From: Fusarium oxysporum f. sp. lycopersici 4287
Taxonomy: Eukaryota > Ascomycota > Sordariomycetes > Hypocreales > Nectriaceae
NCBI RefSeq assembly: GCF_000149955.1
Contig: NC_030996.1
Span: 451,467 to 515,466 of the forward strand
Length of the DNA: 64,000 nucleotides
Direction of reading: 5' to 3'
Shown here: one piece after another, positions 31,708 through 43,093 of the stretch
How the letters are laid out: each line of letters begins with the position of its first letter
How positions within the stretch are numbered: position 1 is the first letter of the stretch
Translations under genes and position numbers: made by a program
The notes under the pieces: generated by a model
What the model was told of the DNA's origin: nothing
What the model saw: only the letters and a program-made list of their open reading frames with translations
The model's database searches: none

Positions 31708-32871
31708 TTACAGTCGCTTTGTCACTATCTCCCTAACCTTCTTGAGATCCAGTGCCTCGACAGTGCGCCCTTTGTATCCAGTCATAGTGTTCGCCATGCA
31801 CAGAGCGTTGCAGATGGCTTCCTCGGTCGCGTCCGCAACAGCCTCAAACGCGCCATTGATTGTCTCATTGTGCACTGTCCCAACTTCGAAAGACGTAGGT
31901 GTGAAGGGATCCAAATCTCCCCCTTCCAGACGTTGCATAGGAATCTTGGCGGCTGTAGAGAAGGCCAGGAAGATGTCGCCTGAGCCATTGCTGCCATAGC
32001 CGCCGACGCGTGACAGTCCTACAGTAGCGCGCTTGGCAAGTCGCTGAAGCTGAACTGGGAGCAGGGGAATGTCTGTAGCGATGATGATGATGATGCTACC
32101 GTCGACGTGAGGTCCGTGAATCGCGGGCATCTCTGATGAAGAAGGCGCTTGAGCCTCTGAGATCAGAATTCTTCCAACTGGAACTCCGCCAATGTGAAGG
32201 TCTTCCTTGAGTCCATAGTTGGCTTGGACAAGTACGCCAACAGTGTAATCTTTTGTGCTGCCTTTACTATCCAAGCCAGGCACAACACGGCTGCTAGATC
32301 CTGTCCCTCCCTTGAAGCGGTGGCATATCATTCCCGTGCCGCCTCCAGTACAACCTTCAGGTACTGCATCAGCAGACGCATTGCGAATACCCCGGACAAC
32401 ATGATCTGGAGTCAAGGCAAAGCGGGTTTGCTTGTTGAGGTATCCATCGTATGTCTCTGCCACAAGAGGAAACGCAAATAAGTTAACGTCTCCCTCTTTA
32501 GTCGCGTGATACTTAGTCGCGTAGTCATAAACGCCTCGAAAAGCTTCTCCAATGGATGAGTTTGTCGTCAAAATAATCGGTGATGTCAGTGTGCCCGATT
32601 CCTCAATCCAGTGAGAGCCCGTCATCTCCCCACAGCCATTGAACTTGAAGATGGCAGCGTGACATGAGTAGTCGAACCAGTCTGCTCGAGGAAGAATAGC
32701 GGTGACTCCAGTGTTGACATCCTGGTCTGGTTTGATTGACTCGGTGTGAACGAGAACGCCTGGGACATCGGTGATGGAGTTTAGATGACCTGGCTGCCAT
32801 CTGCCCAAGTAGAGCTCAGGCAGGAGTTCGCGGAGACGGACTCGCTTGGAGAGATCCAGACCGCCACCCAT
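31708..32871 (-). CDS. S58 aminopeptidase/D-esterase (DmpA-like)
   Basis: A single exon of 387 codons. It contains VPGVLVHTESI, FNGCGEMTGSHWIEESGTLT, GCTGGGTGMICHRFKGGTGS and YTVGVLVQANYG, the signatures of the DmpA/BapA family. The self-cleavage site should be Gly258-Ser259 in HVDGSIIIIIATDIPLLPV. In this Ntn-hydrolase-like fold the freed Ser is the nucleophile of the beta subunit. The length equals that of bacterial DmpA (about 375 aa), and the first in-frame ATG gives a compact N-terminus without signal peptide. Expected activity is release of N-terminal L- or D-residues or beta-peptides. The intronless structure, unlike the spliced neighbours, is compatible with an old acquisition from bacteria, but fungi widely hold this family. 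Confidence 0.9.
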   Translation of the reverse strand: MGGGLDLSKRVRLRELLPELYLGRWQPGHLNSITDVPGVLVHTESIKPDQDVNTGVTAILPRADWFDYSCHAAIFKFNGCGEMTGSHWIEESGTLTSPIILTTNSSIGEAFRGVYDYATKYHATKEGDVNLFAFPLVAETYDGYLNKQTRFALTPDHVVRGIRNASADAVPEGCTGGGTGMICHRFKGGTGSSSRVVPGLDSKGSTKDYTVGVLVQANYGLKEDLHIGGVPVGRILISEAQAPSSSEMPAIHGPHVDGSIIIIIATDIPLLPVQLQRLAKRATVGLSRVGGYGSNGSGDIFLAFSTAAKIPMQRLEGGDLDPFTPTSFEVGTVHNETINGAFEAVADATEEAICNALCMANTMTGYKGRTVEALDLKKVREIVTKRL

Positions 32872-33926
32872 GATGATATTGTAACAGTCGGTACCTCGGA
32901 TGCTGTATATTAAGAGCGATAAAGGTAGAGTAATTGAACCACGAGCGTTAACAACACAATACTTAGTTATGGCAAGACAAGAGGATTATAAATAGTGTCC
33001 TCTATTTTGGTTTTCGCATTTCAACAAAAGTTCCCGCATTTCGGGAACCCTTTTTTCGGCTTTGGATGCCTTTCCAAGGCGTAAGCTTACCCTCAGATGA
33101 TGAACGTCTTACGCGCCTTCCTTCTATGGAGACCTCGAACCATGGAAGAGGTGAAGCACTGCATTGCTTACCCTAGATAAGAAGGAGAGAGATTCAGGCC
33201 AAAGCTCCGGATTCAATGAGTAAGCAAGGGTGATTGCGGCTATACAGATGACTGACTGCTTAATTATTTATCCACAATCAATCGTGTATAAAATCTCCAA
33301 GCAAATGTTGGAGTTACGACTGTTTGTGTACGGTTCGTGAGCCCCAAATGGACTTGAGATCTTCAAGTCGCAGTGATGCCAAGGAGAGGAGCTGCTTTGG
33401 CAGGTTCAGGATTACCTGATCGGGCTTAGCGGGCTCTGTTATCTGTTAAGATGTACTTCTATACACTAGTTATCATAGGGTCAATGCCAGTACATCTTAT
33501 TGATGCGTCGCTTATCGCCTGCTCCACCGAATTCCACTGAAACCTGCCCTGCGCGCCCAAAAACCCTCTAGGCGTCCAGAGAGGCGTCCAGTGTTCTCTC
33601 ATCTCGGGATCGCGGTGTCGCGGGATACTGCGGCGCTCCCGACCGAAAAGCTCGCGCAGGCTGTTCTGACAAACTGAGCAAATGTTAGTCATCTCAAGCC
33701 GGACAATCCGCATGGCTTTGTCTGGTTGGTGAGATGTCGTGGCAAGCCCCGGAACAGACGGAAGTTCGGGGCCAAACGTTGGTCAACGGGGCGGGATGAC
33801 GTCTGCTGGGCTACGCGTTTAAATAACAGCCAGTATTGAGCTCAGCTGAGACTCCAGATAATCCCGTGCGTGATATCGTGTCTCCTTTGTTTTACGCCTC
33901 TCATACCAATAGACACCCTCGTCGAG
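32872..33926. other. intergenic, divergent promoters
   Basis: About 1 kb between the DmpA-like gene and the SYLF gene. It includes a perfect short inverted repeat at 33030-33048. No gene is visible. Confidence 0.4.
33030..33048. repeat. perfect inverted repeat, 7-bp arms
   Basis: GTTCCCG and CGGGAAC flank a 5-base spacer. It lies 159-177 bp before the DmpA-like ATG on that gene's strand, so it could be a protein-binding palindrome. It could also be chance. Confidence 0.4.
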
Positions 33927-35398
33927 ATGCAGAAAGTCAAAGCCAGACTGCCGTCATGGGACACTACAAAGACCCAAAGCAAAAAGGGCTTTGATAAAGT
34001 GTGGGGTTGGGCTGACAAGCTGGGTGCACCAATCAATCGACTTTCCAACCGTATCGGCAGTGAGGCATTCTGGCCTACGACTCTGGACAAGGAGAGCGAC
34101 AAGGCCGCCAGAATATTGAGATCCTTTTGCAGTAAGTTCCCCCCAAAGATATAGCTTAGCGAAATGAGAGGCAGACTGACCAGATAAAAGAGGATGGCTT
34201 CTATACCGAGGAGGAAAAGCCGGCTGATGGCGAACAGGCTGGTCCCAAGCAGAAGCAGCGTGTCTTGAAGAAAATTCCCCAAAAGGTGATACAGAATGCT
34301 GTCGGTCTTGCTATCTTTACTACCATGCGAACCGGCCTCTGGGTATCTGGGGCCGGCGGATCCGGAGTCCTCGTAGCCCGAAACGAGGAGGATGGCTCAT
34401 GGTCTCCTCCATCTGGAATCCTGCTTCACACAGCGGGTCTTGGTTTCCTCGTCGGAGTCGATATCTACGATTGTGTTGTTGTTATCAACAACCGCAAAGC
34501 CCTGGATGCATTTACTAAGATCAGAGCGACTCTCGGAGGAGAGATCAGTGCTGTTGCCGGACCCGTCGGAGCAGGCGGAGTGCTTGAGAACGATGGCAAA
34601 TGGAAGCAGGCGAACAGACCAGTCTTCACCTATCTGAAGTCAAGAGGATTTTATGCTGGAGTTCAAGTTGATGGTACGGTCATCATTGAGAGAACAGATG
34701 AAAACGCTCGCTTTTATGGACAGGAGGGCGTTAAAGTGGCAGACATCCTAGCTGGTAAAACAAGTCGACCTCCCGAAATCAAGATGCTCATGGAGACGCT
34801 AAAGGCAGCCGAGGGCCGAGAAGATGTCGACCAGCAATTGATGGAAGAGTTGGAAGGACAACCCGCGCCAGGAGACGTCGATGTCGAGGCTCCTGGTGAG
34901 GGAACAGTCTTTGGCATTCCGGACCCAGAAGATCCCGATCCGTATGGTGTTCTCGCCCTCGAGAAAGAAGGCCTCGAGATCCGTGATGCCGCAACTCACT
35001 CAAGGCCATCAAGTCAAGCCTTCGAGTACAACCCCAGCCCCAACAGCCCGACGTACAAAAAGTTCTACAGAAGGAGTCTAGAAACCGGAACGAGGAGCAA
35101 TCGAGACAGCTATGCCTCAACGCCGAGCAGGACATATACGACATCTGAGGCTGGTACGCAGACTGAACCTGTCCTGATAACGCCCATCACAAGTACGACA
35201 CCGGAGGATAAGAGCTTGAGTCATCCGGAGAAGCTTGATGACGACAAGTCAAGCACCTACGAGGATGTTCGGCTGGAGGATGACTTTCGGTCGCCGTATG
35301 ATGGATCATCACAGTCGCCGTATACTACCATTGATAGCTTCATCACACCGCCTCCTGGGCCACCACCGCCGCTGCCCGCTAGAAGTCCTGTTGCGTAA
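33927..35398 (+). CDS. SYLF-domain protein (Ysc84/SH3YL1-type lipid- and actin-binding)
   Basis: Exons 33927-34131 and 34191-35398 are joined across a 59-nt intron ending AAAG, which restores SFCKDGFYTEEEK. The protein is 470 aa. The SYLF (DUF500) domain spans roughly residues 75-270, with QNAVGLAIFTTMRTGLWVSG, GILLHTAGLGFLVGVDIYDC and GAGGVLENDGKWKQANRPVF. These sequences are close to Ysc84/Lsb-type proteins that bind phosphoinositides and actin at endocytic sites. Instead of an SH3 domain, the tail is disordered, Ser/Thr-rich and ends with the proline run PPPGPPPPLPARSPVA, a likely ligand for SH3 domains of partner proteins. Probably a peripheral membrane protein. Confidence 0.9.
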
Positions 35399-35568
35399 TG
35401 AGAGTGTTGGATAGAGAGTGTTTATAGCCGGGCGTATGGGTATTGGAGAAAGAATGGAGTTAGACATGCAAAGTTAGTGAATTTAGAAACTACATCTCGT
35501 ACCCTTCGATGCCAACCATCCGCGTTAAGGATCTCTATCTTCTGTAGTCCAGTGTGGTCTATCATTGT

Positions 35569-37684
35569 CTAATCAGTATGAGAATAGTGAGGCTCTCCAG
35601 GCTTGTTGCCCTCTTCACCCTCCTCCTCATCCGAGTATATGAGCGGAGGCGGCGACTCGGCACCACGAGACCTCACGGGCCTACGCCTATCACGCCACAA
35701 TAACAGCTGAATAAAAGCAGTCTCCAAAACTGAACACGTAAGTTAGTATTCGTGAGAATATGGAGGGGAGGGGCCACTCACTCAGCAGTACTTGCAAAAT
35801 GGTGGAGTACGTGTATCCCTTCCTCGCAGCGGGAAAATCTGTTGTTTTCCACATAAACATGGGCACCTGAAGGATTAGTCAAAACAAGAGAGAGGTAAGC
35901 GACTAACTTACGACAGCCTGTACAACATATGCTAAATCGTTGGCTACAGCTACGATAAGGGCTCGCTTTTCCGTATCGGCAGAACATATCTCATTAATCC
36001 AGCTGAGGATCAAAGGACCGGCACCGTGCTGAGTTTGTGTTAGATGGAGTAATAGGAAAGGAGTGAAACGTACGCCAATGTTGCTGAGCCAGTAGACAAC
36101 CTTTCTTCCGTCTACATTGGAGTAGAGTGGCATATTCAACAGGAGGATGTTGAAGATGATCTATTGGAGTTGCAGGCGTCAGATAGATATGTTTGAGCAC
36201 AGGGATCACTGTAAACCTACGATAAGTATTGCTCCAGCATATATGAAGGGCCAACGAGCTCCCTGTAGAGGCCCGTCTGACAACCAGCCCCAGGTGAGGG
36301 CCATGACAAGGAATATTGCTGTGCTTGGGATAGGTACTGATGACGCACGAATTAGTTACAAGTCATGAAGAATAATGGTAGTTGCATGGCTAGAGGAATG
36401 ACTTACAGTTGTTGATCTCAGGAACAGTGAACGAGGTCCCGGGGACCGGAGGAGGCTGGCCGTTGAAGCTTTTCAACCAGTAACCCATAGCGGCCTGCGG
36501 GTTGCCATTGTTCCAAAGAATGTACAGCAACGCTATTGGTCAGCTTAGAGGCTTTAGAGGCACTCGAGGAACAACATACGAAGATGGTAAGTGTGCCAGC
36601 TAGACAAAACTTTCTTGACCCTGTCTTTTGTCCAAGGCTGCTTGCCTGCGCGGCCAATTGCCTGCATCCTTTTGACTGACAGAATATGTTCCTCTTCAGT
36701 TGTCCACCAAGTTCTCTTGCCATCTTGCGGTAGATTCGGAAAGAAGAAGTATCCGGCAATCGCCAGTGGGATGGTAATGAGGCCGTCGATGATGAACAAC
36801 CAACGCCCTAGAGGAAGGCTTAGCGTCAGATATTCCCAGATCACAGGATCAAGCCTCTCGCATAGCGAGCGGCTGAGATCTTTGGAACCGATTACTTACA
36901 GCCTGCACGTCCGTGAACGCCATTGAGATTTGTATATGCAGCTCCTTGAAGAAAGCCACTGAACATGGAACCAACCGATCCAGCCAGCCAGAATAGCATG
37001 GCCCGCTTTCCAATCTCTCTCGGCGTATACCAGGAACCGAGCATATAATGAATTCCGGGATAGAAGCCTGACCTAGTATTGATGTTAGACTCAAAGGGCG
37101 CGACAGAAAGGTACCGCGAGGGGCTGGAGAGAGGACGCTACATACTCGAAGAAGCCTACAAAGAATCGTAGTACATAAAGACTTCTGTATGATTGAACTG
37201 CTGATGTACAGATGGTTGCTATACCCCATCCCACTTCAAGCGATGGAATAACCCATCGTGGTGAAACTCGAGTCAGTAGTAGATTCGATGGTATTTGTCC
37301 GATGACATAGCCAAATGTCCATATCGAAGTGCCTTGGTTTTAATGTGAGAAATGATACCAAGAAGAAGTGCCACTTGTGAACTCACTAGTCACAAGCTGA
37401 TTTCCAAACATCTCCAGGTCCTCCTGCATGCCGCTTAGAAACGCGTTATTGATGTTGGTCTGGTCGATGTTCTTGAGGAAATATCCTATTGATGCGAAGG
37501 TCAGGATGAAGGCATCGACCTTGAAGAGTAAACGCCTCTGATCCTGTGGTAGCTCCCAGGTATCCCATATGTATCCTTTCCATGTTTTGACTGGCTCAAA
37601 AACTACATGCTCCTCAGTGCTCTCGGGTGAAGCGTCGGCCAGGGGCACGTAGCCTTGCGAGCCTGGATTTCTCAGTGTCGCCAT
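35569..37684 (-). CDS. MFS permease, ACS family (pantothenate/Liz1-Fen2 type)
   Basis: Ten exons: 37684-37387, 37332-37146, 37072-36900, 36807-36580, 36532-36407, 36336-36221, 36160-36074, 36028-35912, 35866-35782 and 35729-35569. All are in frame with GT-AG introns, and the protein is 525 aa. TM1 is DAFILTFASIGYFLKNIDQT, where the ..DQTNINNAFLSGM motif is characteristic of Liz1/Fen2-like symporters. TM2 starts SIWTFGYVIGQIPSNLLLTR. Other signatures are LRFFVGFFESGFYPGIHYML (TM4-5) and RWLFIIDGLITIPLAIAGYF (TM6). The C-terminal half (IPSTAIFLVMALTWGWLSDG, HGAGPLILSWINEIC) completes about twelve helices. The likely role is proton-coupled uptake of pantothenate or a similar carboxylate at the plasma membrane. 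A second ACS permease is transcribed divergently from the other side of the spacer. Confidence 0.9.
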
Positions 37685-39609
37685 GGCGTGATATGAAATG
37701 ACGAAAATGCAAGATAATTACAGGAGTTCTATAAGCCTCATTTGCATAGTTTTGGCGAAGGAAGATATACCAATATTCCCATGATTCGGGGTTATGCTGA
37801 TCCATGTGACCAAATATATGTGCTAATCGTTCCCTCCGATCGCGTCAGTCAACCTACGCACCACGTAATTGGCCCTTTCTAGATACCCACGCTAGAGTGT
37901 CGCAGTTGCTGATGAAGCAAGAAAGCACATAATATTTTGTATGTATTGCTTGCTAATAGCTGTATATGTATGTGACGGCTATTGATTCGTTGTATGGAAG
38001 GATATTCGTCTGGCGGAGTCTGGGAGAGACAAATGTTCGCAGATAGCCCAAGGACCTATGATTGCTAGAATCACGTTTAAAGAAGCTGCCAAGGTCCTAG
38101 AAACTAAATTCTGTGTTTTACAACCTTTTTATGGGTGCTGGTGGAGTCTTATCGGCATAATACAGAGTTCCATCATCGTCGCGGCGATATGCTGCACGAT
38201 GCATCAGAACGAGTAACCATATGATCTTTTGAGCCCTCTGAGTCACTGCGTTAGCCCAAATGGAAATGTCTTGATCATATCATCCCACAAAATGCTTTTC
38301 TACTTTACTTGTTATCATAGGAGGGCTCCAATGGTAACGCCGTGTCTGCTACCTCTTTATTACTTCTCGATGTCACTACTTGAATCCTCCCAGCCCAGAT
38401 TCAACAGAACCATTGAGGTTTCTGTCGACATATGAAGTGGCTAGTATACATTATATATACATACCTACATTACAATAAATTCAGAACACCTATGAGGCCC
38501 AGGGTGTGTAAGTGATCGGCATCGCGATAAGAAGTACCTATGGTCTTACGATAGGATCTTGTCTGCCATCAATGGCAAAGGCAGAATTGACGAAACATCT
38601 TTGAAGATCTCGTGAACTTGGAGATTCTGGAATTGGCTTATCCTATCACTGATAGACATGACGCTACCAAACTCCGCTAGTCTTCTAAGCTGTTGACGAT
38701 GCTGCGCCGAAGGAATTAGCCCCGGTGTTCAAATGTGGGAAGCTCCCTTCCTAGCAACATAGTGGAACGATTAGAACTTAGGAATCGCCCCAATAGAGGA
38801 ACAACAGACCACAGGCAGCTTTCAGATTTGAGACCTTGGGCGTACCCACCAACGGATCCGATTACGACGGCCTAGCCTTGCTGCCTTTCCAGGGAGCAAG
38901 AAAAACTTCTGACATTTCACAAGGGTACCAAAAGTAACTAGTCTAAAGGCCTACTAAGTATATACTAAGCTTGCCACGTCTATCCTAAACTTATCTATGG
39001 GATAACTGTAGATCCTAAGTCTTCTTACCTCGCCTAGTACCTGCACCTGTGAGGCAGTCCAAGTCCAAGGCAAACATGGACAAGAGCAAAGACGGAGTCA
39101 TGTATCGAATTGATCCAAGCCTTTCTTGAGACTGAATACGCCGAGGCTTGGCAATGGCGGTAATCAACGGGAATATCAATGGTCACTCTTGGCATTGGGG
39201 GGGGCTGAACCTACTCCGCACCGATTGGACAACCAATATTTAGCCTTGAACAATTCACTATCTAAGCTTCTCCCCAGACGATATCTTCAAGTTAATCGAT
39301 CTATTCTTTGCCGGTTATCCGTACAAAGCTCAGACCTTTCGGCGCCGTGAAACATGGGGTTCGGCGTCGGCCACCGAAACCGAGATCCTCAACCCCGCGA
39401 ATACGATGCAGATCTTGTATGTAATTGGAACCAAGTGGGCTTGGTTTATGCGGGGATAGCTACCTCCGGCTGGTCACCGCGAGATGAGATGCAACGGTCC
39501 TCTCGCCTCGCTTAATTTTTTCTATTTCTTAGCCCTTCTCCTCCTTTGCCAGAGTTTTCACTGACTTTTGCCAAGGGATATCCTCAAGATTTGAGGCGGC
39601 TTCATTAAG
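37685..39609. other. 1.9-kb divergent spacer between two permease genes
   Basis: Both permease promoters must lie here. It also holds a copy of a dispersed repeat (38911-38975). I see no additional gene. Confidence 0.45.
38911..38975 (+). repeat. dispersed short repeat, copy 2
   Basis: This is the partner of 17405-17468, with the same order of blocks (GACAT, CCAAAA, TAGTCTAAA, TATATACTAA, CTTGCC). It lies about 635 bp before the second permease gene. Its flanks also look AT-rich and non-coding. Confidence 0.5.
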
Positions 39610-41293
39610 ATGGCGGCGCGAAACGACTTTGATAGCAATCCCGAGATGGCTGGTGATGAAAAGGTACGTCTCCCGCCTTCTCCAACAAGGCCCCCAACTG
39701 AATCCCTAAGCAGAACTCCGATTCTCGGCTAGAGAGCACCACGGCAATTGATCCAGCTCTTGAGAAGAAGCTGGTGCGCAAGCAAGATGTTCGCATTATT
39801 CCCTTGGCTGCGGGTATCTACTTGCTCTGCTATCTAGACCGTTCCAACATTGGTAACGCCAAGGTTCTCAACCATACGACCGGTCATGATCTTCTCACGG
39901 AAACAAACATGACCAACTATGACTTTACCATTGCACTCATGGTATTCCTCATTGCATATGCTCTCTTCGAAGTTCCGTCCAACTACTTCCTCAAGAAGAT
40001 GAAGCCGAGCAGATGGATTGCGTTCCTCATGTTTGCATGGGGCACTATCACGATCTGTCTTGGTGCAGCTCACAGTTATGCTGTTGTCACGGCTCTGCGA
40101 TTTCTTCTGGGTGTCTTTGAGGCCGGCTTGTTCCCTGGTCTAGTATACTATCTGACGTTCTGGTACAAGCCTGAAGAGCGCTCGGTTCGAGTTGCAACTA
40201 TCTTGGCATCTGCTACTCTGGCCGGAGCTTTTGGCGGCGCCATCGCTTATGGAGTTGGCCATATGAACCAGGTACATGGGCTTTCCGGCTGGCGATGGCT
40301 CTTCATCCTCGAGGGTATCCCTTCCGTGATCTCGTCAGCTTTCGTCTGGTTCGGACTCCCAGATTTCCCCGAGTCAGCCAGCTGGCTCTCTGCAGAAGAA
40401 AAGGACATTGCAGCATATAGACTTTCTGAGCAGGGATCACATGGTGACAGCAAATCCATGACATGGGAGGATGCCAAGTCAACTTTGCTAGAATGGCGCC
40501 TCTGGTGCCATTACCTGGTGCGTATTGCTCTTCTCTGACAGTAAGGCCATTTGCTAACCGCGTCAAGATCTACTTCGGCATTTCAGCCCCATTCTCCAGT
40601 CTGTCGCTCTTCACGCCTTCAATCACAGCCGGCCTCGGTGTATGTAACAGGAATATTGGAGATTGACATCAGCTAACAGCATATAGTTTGCGGATCTTAG
40701 AGCTCAGTTGATGACCGTGCCTCCCTACGCAGCTGCCTACGTCGTTACACTGCTTGTTTCATGGTCAGCAGACCGACACAATGCGTGAGTAATGATTCAA
40801 TGTCGCTAACGTCAACGTTCTCTAATTTTACATTAGCCGTGCTCTTCACTCTGCTATATTCTCCTTGATAGGTGCTGTCGGCTTCATTGCCTCTGCAACT
40901 CTTCCAGCCGATTCTTATAGTGTACGTTTGTCTGAAACTCTGGTCCTATGCAAATCACTAACTTTATAGCCTCGTTATGGTTGTCTGATCGTGGCGGCGT
41001 GCGGATCCTTCGCCTGTATCCCACCTCTCCTGGGCTGGCTGTCGTCCAACCTTCACTCCACGGCGGCCATCGGCTTGGCTATTGCGCTCAACATTTCCAT
41101 GGGAGCTCCTGGTCAAATTGTTGGTGTCTGGATCTACAAGGCAAGTGAAGCCAAGAAGGGCTATCCCACCGGGCACTGGGTAAATGCCGGTCTACTGTTG
41201 TTCGTGAGCGTTGGCTGCATCGCCATGCATGGGTACTATGTCTGGAGAAACAGACGGGCTGCTGGTACTGACCAGCCTCGCTTCAAGTACTGA
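39610..41293 (+). CDS. MFS permease, ACS family (Dal5/Tna1-like)
   Basis: Six exons: 39610-39663, 39714-40517, 40568-40639, 40687-40784, 40837-40921 and 40970-41293, giving 478 aa. TM1 reads RIIPLAAGIYLLCYLDRSNI, with the LDRxNIGNA motif shared by allantoate/nicotinate-type anion:cation symporters. It continues FTIALMVFLIAYALFEVPSN, ALRFLLGVFEAGLFPGLVYY and RWLFILEGIPSVISSAFVWF. The second half (DLRAQLMTVPPYAAAYVVTL, AIGLAIALNISMGAPGQIVG) finishes the twelve-helix fold. The substrate is probably a small carboxylate or nitrogen compound, by family analogy only. Its neighbour at 35569 belongs to the same superfamily but differs in motif and intron positions, so they are not a recent tandem duplicate. 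Confidence 0.9.
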
Positions 41294-41530
41294 TGAAGCA
41301 GTAGAATGAGAACTAAGTGTTGGCGGATGAGAAGATCAAGACGGATGGAGCTGTAAGGTTTACGACTTCTATTTTCATGATTTGATATATAGCAATTGCA
41401 CATTATACAGCCTTTATAATCTGAGCGGGATTGCTCTTGATAATACTATTGCTTTATACAGAGCTTGAGAATTTATTTAATCAGCTGAGGTCATGCTGGG
41501 ACAACTTACTCTCCACAGAAGGGAGTCGTC

Positions 41531-43093
41531 CTAGAGAGGAACAGACGATCCAGCCTCTTCCAACATCTCGGCCAGTCGCAACGAACCTTGATAGATCTTC
41601 TTTCCTTCTCTGGTCTGTTCGCCTGCATGTTCTCGGTTCCAGTCCATGATGACCGAGACAACCCCTTCCAATGTCGTGAAAAGTCCTTTGTACCCTAGTC
41701 CGCCCTCAGAGATAGGCTGCCTAGCCTCAGTATCAGATGCTACCAAATGAGTGCATATTGTGATGAGCCCGGGCTGAACTGTTCTGAGATCACCTTTGAC
41801 CTCTGGGAGTATTCCTTTGAGGAATGGGAGGCGATGAGGAAGTAGGATGAACCATTCGACGATATGGGTCATCAAAAGGATGATCAAAGGCGGCACGATA
41901 ACATTTCGAAAGGGGTGAATAGATAAGACTTCCACGGCAGTATAAACGTCTCCGAAAGTGATTGGTGGACCAACATCTGTGACCACGAACGGCTTACCAG
42001 CTTGGGTGCAATTTTCTTTCGCTAGTGCAGCTTCATGATATAAATGCGCGACAGCTACGTTAGCGCCATGAACGAAATTCTGTACGATGTGCGGGACCCA
42101 GCTATAAGAGCATTAGGAATGACCGGAGATGATATTAGACGAGACTTACGTTTGATTGACATCCCTAGCCAGAAGATTTCCGATGGGGTTATCGGAGGGA
42201 TGTCCGTAGATACCGTTCCCAGGTCGAATACATCCTGTACGAAAAGAGGGTTCATTCTCAGCACATACGAGGCGTTCTGCGATGGCCTTCGAAACAGCGT
42301 AGTTGGCAAAGTATTCCTCATGTTCTCGTAATGGCTTATCGAAGTCCTGTGTATCCATGACCTGCCAATAGTGCTTCGGCTCTGCCCATGGTGCTACAAA
42401 GGCTTCGACGGGTCGGATGGATATTGAAGCTGATGATGTTGAGCTGAAGATATCGGCGCCGACTGCACGAGAAGCAGCCAAGACATTCTTGGTTCCTTGT
42501 ACATTGACAGATTCAGTAAACTTGTAGAGATACTTGGACCTGGCTCCAGGTATGATGACAGCAGCTGTATGGAAGACAGTGAGTGGTAAAGATGCTATTT
42601 TCGGATCCCACGGCTTAGAGAAAGCATCGCCAACAGCAGCCTTGGAGGTAATGTCTGTCTGCACATAGTCCACTTGGGCAGCTAGACCTTCCCGAAGATC
42701 ATCTCGCTCAGTCTGTCGAACATCAACAATTCGAATACACCTAGGCAGTGTCCCACGAGCCAACAACTGGAGAACTATGTATCCGCCTACGAGCCCTGGC
42801 ACATACATCAGTACTAACACACACTTCATGGACGGAGAGAACCTACCGTTGCCTCCGGTGACAATGTATCGTCTGTTGAGCTTTGGAGGTAAACGCCCAT
42901 CAAAGTTAATTGGAGACTTCTCAAGAACTTCGTAGGTATGTCTCAGTAGTTCTGGCGTCCAAGGCTTGCCTCTAAGTTGTCCAACCTGAGGAGGCGTCTC
43001 TTTCAAGAGACGGTTAATGCGCCGAAGATAGAGGCCGAGAGCCACAAAGAACATGCCTAATCCAAGAAACACCAAGAACAGCATAGCAACCAT
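41531..43093 (-). CDS. 3-beta-hydroxysteroid dehydrogenase/isomerase family protein (Erg26-like)
   Basis: Exons 43093-42847, 42795-42150 and 42101-41531 are joined across introns 42796-42846 (GTAGGT...CCAG) and 42102-42149 (GTAAGT...ATAG). The protein is 487 aa. A hydrophobic N-terminal anchor (MLFLVFLGLGMFFVALGLYL) leads to the Rossmann motif YIVTGGNGLVGGYIVLQLL. Next come the acidic strand end IRIVDVRQTERDD, VFHTAAVIIPGARSKYLYK, NVQGTKNVLAASRAVGADIF and the catalytic-type YAVSK in EEYFANYAVSKAIAERLV. RTGCIRPGNGIYGHP is also a family landmark. It is therefore probably an ER-bound, NAD(P)-dependent sterol or sterol-like dehydrogenase. The C-terminal part includes a second hydrophobic segment (FRNVIVPPLIILLMTHIVEW). 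The ATG at 43093 is the first in frame; a longer reading upstream has no ATG. Confidence 0.88.
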
